Shown here piece by piece: positions 15,403 to 25,586 of a stretch of 64,000 bases of DNA (position 1 is its first letter; each line of letters begins with the position of its first letter). The notes beneath the pieces are model-generated. The model had not been told where the DNA came from. It was given only the letters and a program-made list of their open reading frames with translations, and made no database searches. The DNA lies in contig CM041465.1 of the NCBI GenBank assembly GCA_023213395.1, positions 231,391,741-231,455,740 of the forward strand, in the 5' to 3' direction. The position numbers were made by a program, and so were the translations under genes. Source of the stretch: Cycas panzhihuaensis. Taxonomy: Eukaryota > Cycadophyta.

Positions 15403-15717
15403 TATAACGAACCGTTACACCAAAGCCTCAAGGTGTTAGTGAAGAGAGCCCCCCACCAAGTAGACCATTACCTCCCCCCCGGTTCAAACGGGCTAGCCCC
15501 GCCTAGCCCCGCTTTCACTGGCGTTCATGTGCCCCACAGGCCCCGGCTATGACGGCGTTTTCTTGTCGGCGGCGTTTGGCGTCACCCCACCGCCCCCATA
15601 AGCGGTGTTGCCCCCACGGGATTTGAACCCGGGTCTTGGCTCTGATACCACTTGTAACGAACCATTACACCAAAGCCTCAAGGTGTTAGTGAAGAGAGCC
15701 CCCCACCAAGTAGACCA
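15403..15717 (-). mobile_element. 315-bp miniature LTR element (SMART/TRIM-like)
   Basis: Two ~65-base direct repeats (15403-15467 and 15653-15717; inner landmarks CACCAAAGCCTCAAGGTGTTA and GAAGAGAGCCCCCCACC) enclose about 185 bases. On the minus strand the right repeat ends GTTACA and is followed by AG and TGGTATCAGAGCC, a perfect tRNA-Met primer site (near 15637-15650). The left repeat is preceded by GGGGGGGAGG, a polypurine tract. This is the full cis-architecture of an LTR element with no coding capacity. The inside is GC-rich and holds GGGTTCAAATCCC, a perfect Pol III B box, so a tRNA-derived SINE is the alternative reading. Confidence 0.65.
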
Positions 15718-15725
15718 TTACCTTT

Positions 15726-16342
15726 TGTAGCGAGTCCTTTACCCAATTGGACAGAAAATAGAGCAGAGTAGGGCGAATTCACAGACACAGAACAATAATA
15801 GAGAAAAAAGTCCACAAATGCTAAACCCAAATAGATCGAATTCACAAATGGCAAACACCTTTTGATCCAAAAGTATATCTTCAATTATAGGTTAAATACA
15901 AAAATACGATACAAGAATGCACAAATTATAAGTAGAGTTCCAACAAAGTACCAGATCGCTGTCACAATCACCAAACCCTTCGAGTAGGGATCCTCCTAGA
16001 AATTGCAGCCCTAAGGCCGAAAATCTGCACTTGCCTGGAGGCCGAAAATGAAGAGAAGAGAGCTTCACGAATGGATAATTTCGAATGATCTCAAAGTCCC
16101 TATATATAGGCACATAAACTGGGACAAAATGAAGTCGGCCAGAGCAGGGAGGAGTGCGCTCAACATAATCATGAGAAGTCGGCTACTGACTTCTCAAAAA
16201 TTAGCGAGCTATCTTTAAATGGGCATAACTTTTGATAGGGTTGTCAGAATTGGCTTTCGTCGAACCGTTGGAATCGCTGCTCGGAGGCCTATCATTTGAA
16301 TGCTTATATGCTATAACTTTGACCATATTTTGGAGTGCTACA
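15726..16342 (-). repeat. 3' LTR of gypsy E
   Basis: On the minus strand it starts TGTAGCACTCC and ends CTCGCTACA, with the inverted ends TGTAGC/GCTACA. The 617 bases contain a TATATATA box (+ strand 16101-16108). Immediately upstream on the minus strand is the polypurine tract AAGGGGAGGGGACT (16343-16356). No partner LTR is found. Confidence 0.82.
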
Positions 16343-17410
16343 AGTCCCCTCCCCTTGAAATTGTGCTTTGCCCTCAAAGCACCGGGTGTTCGGAAATTGT
16401 TTTAACCATTCATCGTTTTCCCAAGTGGAGTCTTCAATATCCAAGTTCTTCCATTTGATGAGATGCTCTTTGATCTGTCTGGACCTAAGAGATCGGGTGC
16501 GGGATTGTAAGATTCCTTCAGGTTCTAGCGTCATCTTTCCTTCCTCATCGAGCTTTGGTATGTTGGATTGAGGAACGATCTTTTCCCCAATTTTCTTCTT
16601 TAGACAGGATACATGGAAAACATTATGAATTTTTGTGTTTTCTGGGAGTTCTAACTGGTAGGCGCCTTCACCTACTTTGGAAGTGATTTTGTAAGGACCA
16701 AAGTATCTAGGTGCTAGCTTTTGATTGTTTCTTTTCTGTAAGGACATCTGTTTGTATGGTTGAAGGCGTAAGAAGGCCCAATCTCCTACTTCAAGTTGTC
16801 GTTCCGAGCGTTTTAGATCGGCCCGTTGTTTCATTCTGTTTTGTGCAATTGCTAGGTTATCCTTCAATTTGCTGATGGTTTCCTCCATTTGCTTCCGATG
16901 TTCTTCGACTGCCTGGACCCGTGAAGGTCTATTCCAGGTTAATAATGATGGTGGCATATAGCCATACAAAGCCTGGAAAGGTGTTATTTTTGTTGAAGAA
17001 TGATATGTGGTGTTGTACCACCATTCTGCTAAATGTAACCATTGATGCCATTGCTTTTGTTTGTCTGAGCAGAAGTTTCTCAAGTATCCTTCTAAGCATT
17101 TGTTGACAATCTCGCTTGCCCATCCGTCTGAGGATGGTATGATGTGCTCATCTTGAGTTTTGTGCCTGCAATTTTGAATAGATCCTGCCAAAATTTACTA
17201 GTAAATTTTGGGTCACGGTCACTTACAATTGCTTTAGGAAAACCATGCAACCTATGGATCTCCTTCATATATAGTTCGCCACGCCGCTAGCCTTAGTCGC
17301 CGATTTTAGTCCTCCTGAAGTGGCCATATTTGGTGAGGCGATCTATGATGACCATAATTGTGTCCTTTCCTTCAGAGCAAGGTAATCCGGTTATAAAATC
17401 CATGGATATT
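16343..17410 (-). pseudogene. Integrase core and chromodomain of gypsy E
   Basis: The minus strand encodes [18 protein letters not shown] (with the second catalytic Asp) near 17190-17240. After a frameshift follow [14 protein letters not shown], the YNTTYHSSTKITPFQALYG motif, the GPY/F region (QLEVGDWAFLRLQPYKQ; YFGPYKI), HNVFHVSCLKKK, and a chromodomain-like tail (SRQIKEHLIKWKNL..STWE). The open frame 16304-17191 is 295 codons and runs into the LTR. In chromoviruses the C-terminal chromodomain guides integration to particular chromatin. Confidence 0.88.
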
Positions 17411-18057
17411 TCATCCCATTTTTGTTCTGGCGTTGGCGGGTTGGAGTAACCACAGCATTTTTATGCATTCGATCCTGTTTCGTTGATAGGTATCACATTC
17501 TGCCACAAACTTTTGAACGCCTGTTTTTAATCCTTTCCAATAAAATGAAGCTCTTATCTTCCTGTATGTCTTGTCAATCCCTGTGTGACCTGCTATCGGT
17601 GTGGAATGACCTTCTTGTAATATTATCTCCTTTAGCCCTGATCTTCTAGGAATGCAAATCTTTCCTTTCCGGAGTATTATTCCCTGTTGTATCTCATATG
17701 AGCTAGTTTTGTCCTTCCTTACTTTGTCGATCAATTGTTTGTACTTGGATCGTTGTCGTATTCCTTCTTTAATGTCTCATGCCAGTCGAGTAGCCACCGA
17801 TATTGTATGTAGTCTTTGGTTTCATGTGAGTTTCTTCTGGAATCCTTGAGAGAGCGTGCTATGACATTGTCTTTGCCCTTTTTGTACACAATGGAGAAAT
17901 CAAATGTTTGTAATTTGCTCACCCACTTTTGTTGTTCGTCTGATAGTGTCTTCTGATTTAAGAAGTATTTGAGACTGTCGTGGTCCGTTCGTACCTGGAA
18001 GGAACTGCCTAGTAAATACTGTCTCCACTGGTTGATCGCGTGCATTATGGCTAGCAT
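17411..18057 (-). pseudogene. RNase H and integrase zinc-binding region of gypsy E
   Basis: Open frames at 17731-18057 (AIMHAINQWRQYLLG; RTDHDSLKYFL; RNase H tail) and 17411-17734 (GHTGIDKTYRKIRASFYW then C..Y, the integrase HHCC region). The HHCC element is degraded: CDTYQ replaces the usual CxxC. A frameshift lies between the two frames. Confidence 0.85.
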
Positions 18058-18064
18058 CTCCTTA

Positions 18065-19268
18065 TCATAGATGGGCTTTAACTTTTCTCTTATTCAATTT
18101 CCTGCTCTCGTACGCTATCGGTCTTTCGTCTTGTAATAGGACAGCTCCTATGCCAAACCCTGAAGCATTGCATTCCAAGATGAATGGTTTTGAGAAGTCT
18201 GGGACTGCTAAAACTGGGGCTCTTACCATTGCGCTTTTTAGTTCTTCAAAGGCTTTGTTGGCCGTTTCGTTCCATGTGAAAGCATCCTTTTTTGTTAGAT
18301 CTGTAAGTGGAGCTGCTATGTTAGCATATCCTCTTATGAATTTCCTGAGGTATCCGGCTGCTCCTAGGAAGCTACAAACTCCCGTGACATTCTTTGGTGC
18401 TGGCCATTCTATTATTGCTTGGACCTTCTTGGGGTCGACCTTGATTCCGTTTGGAGTAATGATATGACTGAGGTATTCGAGTTCCTGTTGGCCAAAAGAG
18501 CATTTTTTCTTGTTTGCAAAGAATAAACCTTTTGCTAAAATTTCTAGGGTTAATCTCAGGTGTTCCAAATGTTCTCTCCATGTTTTGCTGTAAATGAGGA
18601 TATCATCAAAAAAGATTAGTACGAATTTCCTCAAACATTCCTTGAATGTGGAGTTCATAGTGGCCTGGAACGTTGCTGGAGCGTTGGTTAGACCAAATGG
18701 CATTACTTTGAATTAGAACAGTCCCTCATGAGTTCTGAATCTTTGTCTTGTGGACGCCCCTCTTTACCCGAATTTGATGGTAACCCGATCGGAGGTCTAT
18801 CTTGGAGAAGTATTGCGCTCCATGTATTTCGTCTAGTAGGTCATCGATCCTGGGGATAGGATATCTATTTTTTATAGTCAACTTGTTCAATCCCCTGTAA
18901 TCTACGCACATTCTGATTGTGCCATCTTTCTTAGGGCTAACCACCACTGGGGATGCAAACGGGCTTATGCTAGTCTGAATATGGCCGTGTGCAAGTAATT
19001 CTCTAGTTATGTTCTCGATCTCTTTCCTCATGTGGTATGGATGCCTGTATGGCCTTATGTTCACCGGTGCTGCTCCTGGAATTAAATCAATCGCGTGCTG
19101 AATTTCTCTTGCTGGCGGTAATTCTTTTGGTTCTTCGAATATTTGTTTATATTCGTCTAAGATGTAATGTATTTCCGTTGGAATTTCTTGGATTTCTATC
19201 TTGTGGCATGACACTATGTATGTGGGTGCTTTCTTCCGCATGATTCTTTCCATTCTGTGAGATGACAC
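18065..19268 (-). pseudogene. Reverse transcriptase of gypsy E
   Basis: Two frames separated by a short break (18703-18726) cover most of RT. The first has [43 protein letters not shown] and [12 protein letters not shown]; the second starts MPFGLTNAPATFQATMN and has the catalytic FFDDILIYS, then LEYLSHII and the connection domain (LGAAGYLRKFI). The FDD box is intact; the lost piece is a few codons between RGVHKTKI and MPFGL. Confidence 0.9.
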
Positions 19269-19287
19269 TAATTGTGTCGGTGGATAT

Positions 19288-19625
19288 TTAGGTCCCCGTA
19301 CTATGTATTTGGTGCCGTTTATTCGGAAGCACGACTCTGGTCATGTAGTTGGTGACTATATTTCCTAAGGTTTGTAACCACTGTACCCCTAGGACTATAT
19401 CAACGCCTCCTATCTGCATTGCAAACATATTGGATGTCAGCGAGTACTCAGCAATTTTCAGGTTGATGTTTCTGCAGAATCCTCCGCAAGGTGCCGTCTT
19501 CCCATTAGCAATTGAGACCTGGAAGGTTTTTAATGGTTCCACCTTGATTCCCAGCTTTGGGCTGTTGGTCTGTTGATAAAATTATGCGTGCTCCCACTAT
19601 CCACTAACACCGCTATTGGGGCTCC
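19288..19625 (-). pseudogene. Aspartic protease of gypsy E
   Basis: The active-site motif LVDSGSTHNFI reads leftward near 19560-19610. A frameshift follows, and the open frame 19288-19542 holds the rest (VDIVLGVQWLQTLGNI), which is the usual second half of gypsy proteases. Confidence 0.85.
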
Positions 19626-19746
19626 TTTCAAAGATTCCTTCAAATCGTAGTGTTTGAGGTGCCGTGCTTTGACCTGTTATGGCTTGCAGAGATATTTGAA
19701 CATTTTCTGTATCGATTTCTAGTAGTTCATCTAGTTCAGCTTCGTC

Positions 19747-20075
19747 CTATTCATTGTTATCTTCTTGATCTGGGGCCATATCTTCTTCTGTTTGTTCAGG
19801 TATCTCCAGTTCTTCATTATTCAGCATAAATATCTTCTTTCCCGGACATTGGTGCTCTCGATTCCATTTCCCTCCGCATTTGAAACAAGTACCTTTGTAT
19901 ATGTGTTCTTGTCGCGTGGAGTATTCCGTTGTATTCTTGATTGCAAGTGGAGCGTCTGATTTAACTCCTGACCTCTGCCAGTTCATGTTAGATGGTGGAG
20001 CAAAATCCGTTCTATGCACGAAGGTAGGCCTGGTTTCTTTAAGTTCAGGTTCGACACATCGAGCGTGGTTGAAAA
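19747..20075 (-). pseudogene. Gag zinc-knuckle end of gypsy E
   Basis: The minus frame includes CFKCGGKWNREHQC, a CX2CX4HX4C knuckle, followed by an acidic tail. The frame's first ~15 codons look unrelated and mark the break where E meets the C element. Confidence 0.8.
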
Positions 20076-20119
20076 GGAAAGAAAAAAGGGAAAAGCAGCA
20101 TGACAAAGGTTTAAGTCAA

Positions 20120-20590
20120 TGACAACCTTTTTATCAAATATTAAAGGAATAAATAATTAGTTGATAGTTTTGGGGAAACTAGCATCAGATGAAGACCTTA
20201 TTACTGCTATCATTCACGTTTTACTAAGGGAGTACAATGGCTTCATCTCCTCCATCATAAGAGGAGGCACTTTGGGCACTATGAACTTCAACTAATTGGA
20301 AAGTCTTTTATTGCATGAGGAGCAAATCTACTCACGACAAGAAGAAGGGACAACTTTAGGGGCATTTACTGCAAAATATAATGGCAAACAACCCATGGCT
20401 CTCAAACCAAACTTTAAAAAATAGTTTGGGAACCTCAACATTGAAGTTTCAAAAGCCAAAATAGTTTTATGCCATTATTGTGGCAAGGTTGGGCACATTC
20501 ACCCTGAATGCAAGAATAAGCAATTTGACTTGCAACAACAGTAGCGATAATAGAGGCAACAACAATAGCAACAACCCCCACAAAGACCAA
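20120..20590 (+). pseudogene. Gag C-terminal part of element C
   Basis: The reading resumes with SDEDLITAIIHVL.REYNGFISSI and LESLLLHEEQIYS. The zinc knuckle is CHYCGKVGHIHPEC (20470-20511). Homologous segments occur in B (41.6-42.0 kb) and F (59.0-59.4 kb). Stops are present, and the N-terminal half of gag is missing. Confidence 0.85.
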
Positions 20591-20689
20591 ATTGAGATGT
20601 ATTTCGAGGAGGTCGATGTGGAAATTAGAAGGGGACATTCAGAGGTGGCTATCAAAACCATGCAAATTAGTCTTATGATGAAAAAATGT

Positions 20690-21115
20690 TTTGTGCATTT
20701 GATAATAGCAACAATTACAACACAGATTGTTGACTCAAGTGGATCCTATCATATGATTAGTGATGTTGATTTATTGTATGATATTGGTGAAAGCAAGTGT
20801 CAAATTGTTACTTTTGGTAATAACCAAACCATTCAAATATTTGGTTTTGGAGAAATTGCTTCCTTCTATACTTCAGAAGACTTTGCCCATACATTCCCCA
20901 TTGGGATGCCTTTTTGGTTCTTTCAATGCCAAAAAAATTGCCATTTGTTAGCCAACTTGACAAGGCAACAGATGAGTGTTTTGTTCAATAATGGAAAATG
21001 TACAATTAGTGATAAATTTGATCAAGTGATTACTATTGGTCATAAAAACTGTGGACTCTACAAATTGGATGCATCACAAGCAACACTTGATAATTCACAA
21101 GCCTATTTCACTTAG
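20690..21115 (+). pseudogene. Protease region of element C
   Basis: The active-site segment reads DSSGSYHMISD near 20732-20764 where DSGASxHMT is usual. The extra Ser before Gly and the changed Ala would probably inactivate it. The frame continues through the linker to LDASQATL before a stop. Confidence 0.75.
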
Positions 21116-21119
21116 TCAT

Positions 21120-22200
21120 TGACTAAGGAGAAATTATGGCACAATAGACTAGGTCATTTAAACCTAGAGAGCATCAAATAGATGTTTAAGAAACACAGTA
21201 TTTGGCTTACCTAAAATTTCAGTAGGTAAGTGCCTTTGTGAGGTGTGTATCATGGGGAAATAACATAGAGAGCCTTTTCAGAAAAACAAAGCATGGAGGG
21301 CTACACAACTATTGGAACTGGTACATACAGATATTTGTGGACCCTTGTCCACAAATTTTTGGAGGAGCATCTTACTACATCACCTTCATCGACGACTTCT
21401 CTCATAAAGTTTGGGCATGTTTCATTAAGCATAAATTTGAGGCATTGACAAAATTTAAAGAATTCATACTTGTTGTAGAGAAGGAATTAAACATGCAAAT
21501 TAAAATCTTACATTCTGATAATGGAGGTGATTCACTTCAAAAGAATTCAACTAATTCTGCATTAATCATGGCATCAAGTGACAACTCATTGCTCCATACA
21601 CATCACAGCAAAATGGGGTAGCAAAGAGGATGAATAGGACTTTGGCAAACAAGATCCTTGATCTATTGGGCAAAAGCACTTCATACAACTGCTTATGTCA
21701 CCAATAGAGGTTCCACAACGACAATTTGGGATATGACACTAGAGGAGGCTTGGTTTGGCAAGAAACAAACTATCAACCACTTATGCACATTTGGGTGCAG
21801 AACCTACATGCACGTTCCCCATCAACAAAGCAAAAACTAGATAATAAAAGTCTAAAATGCATATTCATTGGTTGTGCATTAGGGAGCAAAGCATACAGAG
21901 TTTATGATCCCATTAAAAGAAAAATGCATGTAACCAGAGATGTAATCTTTGTTGAAGATAATGAGGAAATAGACCTTGCATCCATTTATATTCGTCCTAA
22001 CAAAGGAAAAGAGATTGTTGAAGACTTTCTTCCCTCTCAATCATCTACACCATGTACATCTTTTGCACATGTATCTTCTTTGTCCACTTCAATTCCATCT
22101 ATTTCATCAATTCCTCTTGATCCTGGTAGCCTTTTTGACATTGAGTAGCCTTTGTAGGCTCAGGACATTGAGGTAACAACTACTTCGATGAAAAAGCCAC
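21120..22200 (+). pseudogene. Integrase of element C
   Basis: It opens with LWHNRLGHLNLESIK (the GAG-preIN/HHCC region). Then come TDICGP.STNFWRS-like core sequence, [24 protein letters not shown] (second catalytic Asp) and, after frame changes, LEEAWFGKKQTINHL.TFGC and LKCIFIGCALGSKAYRVYDP. At least three frameshifts or stops interrupt it. Confidence 0.85.
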
Positions 22201-22259
22201 CTAAATGGTACACTCAAACTATACAGGATGCACAAATAATTGAAGGAAAATGTCCATCT

Positions 22260-23840
22260 AAAATGAGGTAACAAATTGTTAATTATGCACTTATGGCTGA
22301 AGTGCTTTCGATTGACGAGCCTTCCACTTTTGAGGAGGCATGTAAAGATAAAAAATGGAATGCTGCCATGGATGATGAAATCCATTCTATTGAAAATAAT
22401 GGAACTTGGGATTTGGTTGAATTGCCTAAGGGAAAACAGGAAATTAGTTATAAATGGATTTATAAAACCAAATTTTGATCTGATGATTCAATTGAGTGTC
22501 ACGAGGCTCGACTAGTTGCTAAAGGATTTAAACAAAAAGAAGGCATAGATTATGATAAAACCTTTGCACCAATCGTAAACTTGAATACTGCTAGATTGAT
22601 ATTGGTCTTAGCTACACAATGCAAATGGCCTATATATCAAAGGGACGTGAAGAGCGCCTTTGTCAATGGTGATCTTTCAAAGGAGGTATATTTGGAGCAG
22701 CCTCTTGGTTATAAAACACCTGGCAAAGAATATTTGGTCTGTTGCCTTAAAAGGCTTTATATGGCTTAAATCAAATGTTATGTGCATGGTTCTAAAAAAT
22801 CAATGACTACTTTCTGAGACATAGGTTTCATTGATCCTCATCAGACCTAAACTTGTACATAAAGGTTCGGGACCAGCATGTCACCTTTGTCATATTATAT
22901 ATTGATGACTTATTTATCACTGAAAGTGATACTAAGATGATAGAAAATCTCCAAGAAGACTTGAAGAGGAGTTTCAAGATGATAGATCTGGGACTTCTCC
23001 ACTATTTCTTAGGCATGGAGGTGTGTCGATAGCCTAACAACGTCTTCATTTTCCAAGAAAAATACACTTGGGACATATTGCAATGCTTCAGAATGGAGGA
23101 CTGTAAACCATCTCTTACATTTATGGAGACTGGTGTCAAATTAACACTTGATGAGTAAGCACAACTTGTAGATTCCACACTTTATCAACAACGAGTGGGT
23201 AGTCTCATCTATTTGACTAACACTAGACCCGACTTATTATTTATAGCTAGAATTTGTTGGCGGTACATGTCTCAACCTAATCAGAGACATTGGATTGGAG
23301 TAAAACATATATTGAGATACCTTAAAGGTACAATACAACATGGCCTGTAGTATACACACAGTGAGGACTTCACATTTGAAGGGTTCTTAGACTCTGATTG
23401 GGATGGATGCCAGGATAGCCAAAGATCTACCTCGGGGTCTTGTTTTAACCTTGGGTTAGTTGTTATCTCGTGGAGTTGCAAGAAGCAACCAAATGTTACT
23501 TTATTCTCCATAAAAGCAAAATATAAAGTTGCAATTAATGCAACATGTGAGGCTATATGGCTAAGGAGGATTTTTAGTGAGCTTGGACTTGAGCAATATC
23601 AACCCACCAGATATTATGATAATCAAAGTGTGCTCAAGATGACTAAGAATCTAGTTTTTCATGCAAGAACCAAGTATATCGAGGTCCATCGCCACTTCAT
23701 TAGGGAGCATATGCAAAAGAATGAAATCGACCTTGTCTACAGGCGAGTAGATCAACAACTATTAGATATCTTTACTAAACCACTTGGTAGAGAAAAATTT
23801 AGTATTTCAAACATTTCCTTGGGGCAAGACAATGTAAACA
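22260..23840 (+). pseudogene. Reverse transcriptase and RNase H of element C
   Basis: Landmarks are ALMAEVLSIDEPSTFEEA, WDLVELPKGKQEISYKWIYK, GIDYDKTFAPIVNLNT, RDVKSAFVNGDL and ILYIDDLFIT (catalytic YIDD near 22897). RNase H landmarks are KKQPNVTLFSI.A.YK, YDNQSVLKMTKN and KYIEVHRHFIREHM. The catalytic Asp pair is kept, but stops and frameshifts break the frame. Confidence 0.88.
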
Positions 23841-23856
23841 TTAAGGGGGAGGGGGG
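23841..23856 (+). promoter_or_regulatory. Polypurine tract of element C
   Basis: TTAAGGGGGAGGGGGG abuts the TG of the 3' LTR, the expected priming site for plus-strand DNA. Confidence 0.88.
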
Positions 23857-24270
23857 TGTTAGAACCTTTATGTTCTATTATTAAGTTATGTGTTTATGTA
23901 AAGTTACTTTATCACTTAAATATGTAAAGTATGCATACACACTTCTGTAGTGTGTGTAATGTTGTAATTTATGGGTCGATGGACCCTTCACCCTTCTATT
24001 TGCATATGCATGCATGATGGACAAGTGTCCTTCATGTAGTGTACTTGTTTGCGTGTTTGACACTTGTCAAACATGCAACACCCTAAAGGACATCAAGAGA
24101 GTATGAGATATATTGTTATGCTATTATTTTGAATACAAGTCAATCTTGTTAGAGCTAGGATCGATTCCTGCTCCTCCATTTGTTAGTGTGCTTACTTATT
24201 TGTTATTATTCATTGATGCTAATCATCTTAACCTTGTTCTTCATTGCCCCCATATGATCTCATTTCCACA
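23857..24270 (+). repeat. 3' LTR of element C
   Basis: 414 bases, TGTTAGAACC to CATTTCCACA. Relative to the 5' LTR it lacks about 45 bases including the CTATATATTTAG promoter box, between ACATC and AAGAGAG. AGATG follows directly (target duplication). Confidence 0.92.
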
Positions 24271-24386
24271 AGATGAGTGAATTGTTCTGCTACTGTTTCA
24301 ATAGTAGAGATATTGGAGTGTAGAACAATTCTACCTCTGCCATTGTTAGTGTGCTTAATGCGCAAGTGGGTTATTTGTCTTGTACC
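24271..24386 (+). mobile_element. 5' LTR of element B, segment 3
   Basis: It continues the B LTR after the C insertion: AGATGAG, AGAGATATTGGAGTG.AGAACAATTCTACCTC, GTGCTTAATG.GCAAGTGGGTTATTTGTCTTGTA, matching 45612-45725. It stops before the last ~35 bases of the LTR and the primer site, where G begins. Confidence 0.85.
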
Positions 24387-25586
24387 TGTTAGTGTTAAAT
24401 TTAACACCTGTGCATTCAGATAGTGGAATAGATGGTATTTGGAATGTAATGGAACATTGTGAGTGTAGGTTAGCAGCTAAGTAGGCGTCTAAGCTATGGA
24501 ATGTATGAGAATCTGGCGAAAAATAGTAGAACTAGCCTCTCGAGGAATGCACAACAGGGTGCAATCGAAAATAGGGATGCACAACAAAATAGAGCCAAAG
24601 CTAGAATACATGAGGAACACACGAATTAGAACAGATAGAATGCAAGCCAATGGCAACTAGACCTATATGGATAGATGGGCAGATGATTGGAATAAGAATG
24701 ATTATGTGTAGTCATTAGTTAGCGGGCAGATTAATTACCAAGAATTGTGCTTTATGTAAAAGGGACGATTGTGACTATTGGTCATAATTGTTTTCCAAAA
24801 AACATGCATAGGGTATTTATGGGTTAATCTGTCATCATTTTGAGTGTGAGAGCCAAGTTATTCTATCCTATGGCATGTTTTTTAGTACAGATGACCAATG
24901 CATTGTATTATTGAGGGAGTTGTAGTGAGAAAGCCATATGATGGAGCGGAATTGATGTAAATGGTGATATTGCTCAATAAAATAACCAAGTTACATGGAA
25001 AATGTGTCCTCTATGTTTCTTGTGATTGATTTATGATGATTTGATGGATGAACATGTTGTGGTAATGTTATGGCTACTATGCTATTGTGGATTTATGTGG
25101 TATATCTGTGTATAATCAACCTACATGTTGACAACATGCCCTAGTCTAGACTACCAGAAAGTGATCCTTTGACAAGTGCACCTTTGAAGGGGCAGAAGGT
25201 GAAGTCAACACTGGTTCCATTGCTTAAAGTCCACTAGTGGGGAGAAAAGAAGATAAGCCAGAGTTCTCTAATGCACAAAGACCAAGTCACCCTGGCTATT
25301 GGTGTGATGGTAGGTTCTAACTAAGCCACGATAGCGAGGGGACCTTCCAAGGCCACAGAAATGGCCTTTGAAGGCAAGAGAGCCACCTGAGAGACCTTGA
25401 CCTAAGGGTATGCCATAATCCACAAGGCAAAGGGCCATAAGATGGGCGAATGAAAAGAAACTTACAAGGGCAAGGAGGTTGTGTACTAGAAAGAACAACT
25501 AGACTAAGGGACAATCTGTTGAAGGATCTAAGGTAAGTGGTGCCTAGACACCCTTAAAACAAGAAAATGAAGGACATAGAGATCCA
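24387..25586 (+). mobile_element. Probable LTR/leader of gypsy element G
   Basis: It starts TGTTAGTGTTAAATTTAACAC, which includes the 16-base palindrome GTGTTAAATTTAACAC, directly after the broken B LTR. No partner LTR or clear primer site was found, so the LTR end is not defined. The gag of G begins shortly after. Confidence 0.45.

Larger units (their letters stand above)
15726..20075 (-). mobile_element. Ty3/gypsy chromovirus E, 5'-truncated
   Basis: Reading leftward, the order is gag zinc knuckle, aspartic protease, RT, RNase H, integrase with chromodomain, polypurine tract and LTR, as in a chromovirus. Gag N-terminus, primer site and 5' LTR are missing: similarity stops near 20060-20110, where the copia gag of C begins. 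Frames are broken in several places. Confidence 0.88.
12522..24270 (+). mobile_element. Copia element C, complete but carrying nested insertions
   Basis: C is bounded by LTRs (12522-12991 and 23857-24270) and by the target duplication AGATG (12517-12521 and 24271-24275). It carries a tRNA-Met primer site, a long leader, gag-pol remnants (20.13-23.84 kb) and a G-rich polypurine tract. It lies inside the 5' LTR of B. Its own leader/gag junction is interrupted by D, a miniature LTR element and gypsy E. The internal order protease-integrase-RT-RNase H identifies Ty1/copia. All frames are broken. Confidence 0.92.

Noticed and set aside
15600-15660. A genuine tRNA gene suggested by GGGTTCAAATCCC near CTCTGATACCA
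   Set aside because: There is no anticodon arm or acceptor stem. CTCTGATACCA is the complement of an LTR-element primer site, and the repeats on both sides fit a miniature LTR element.
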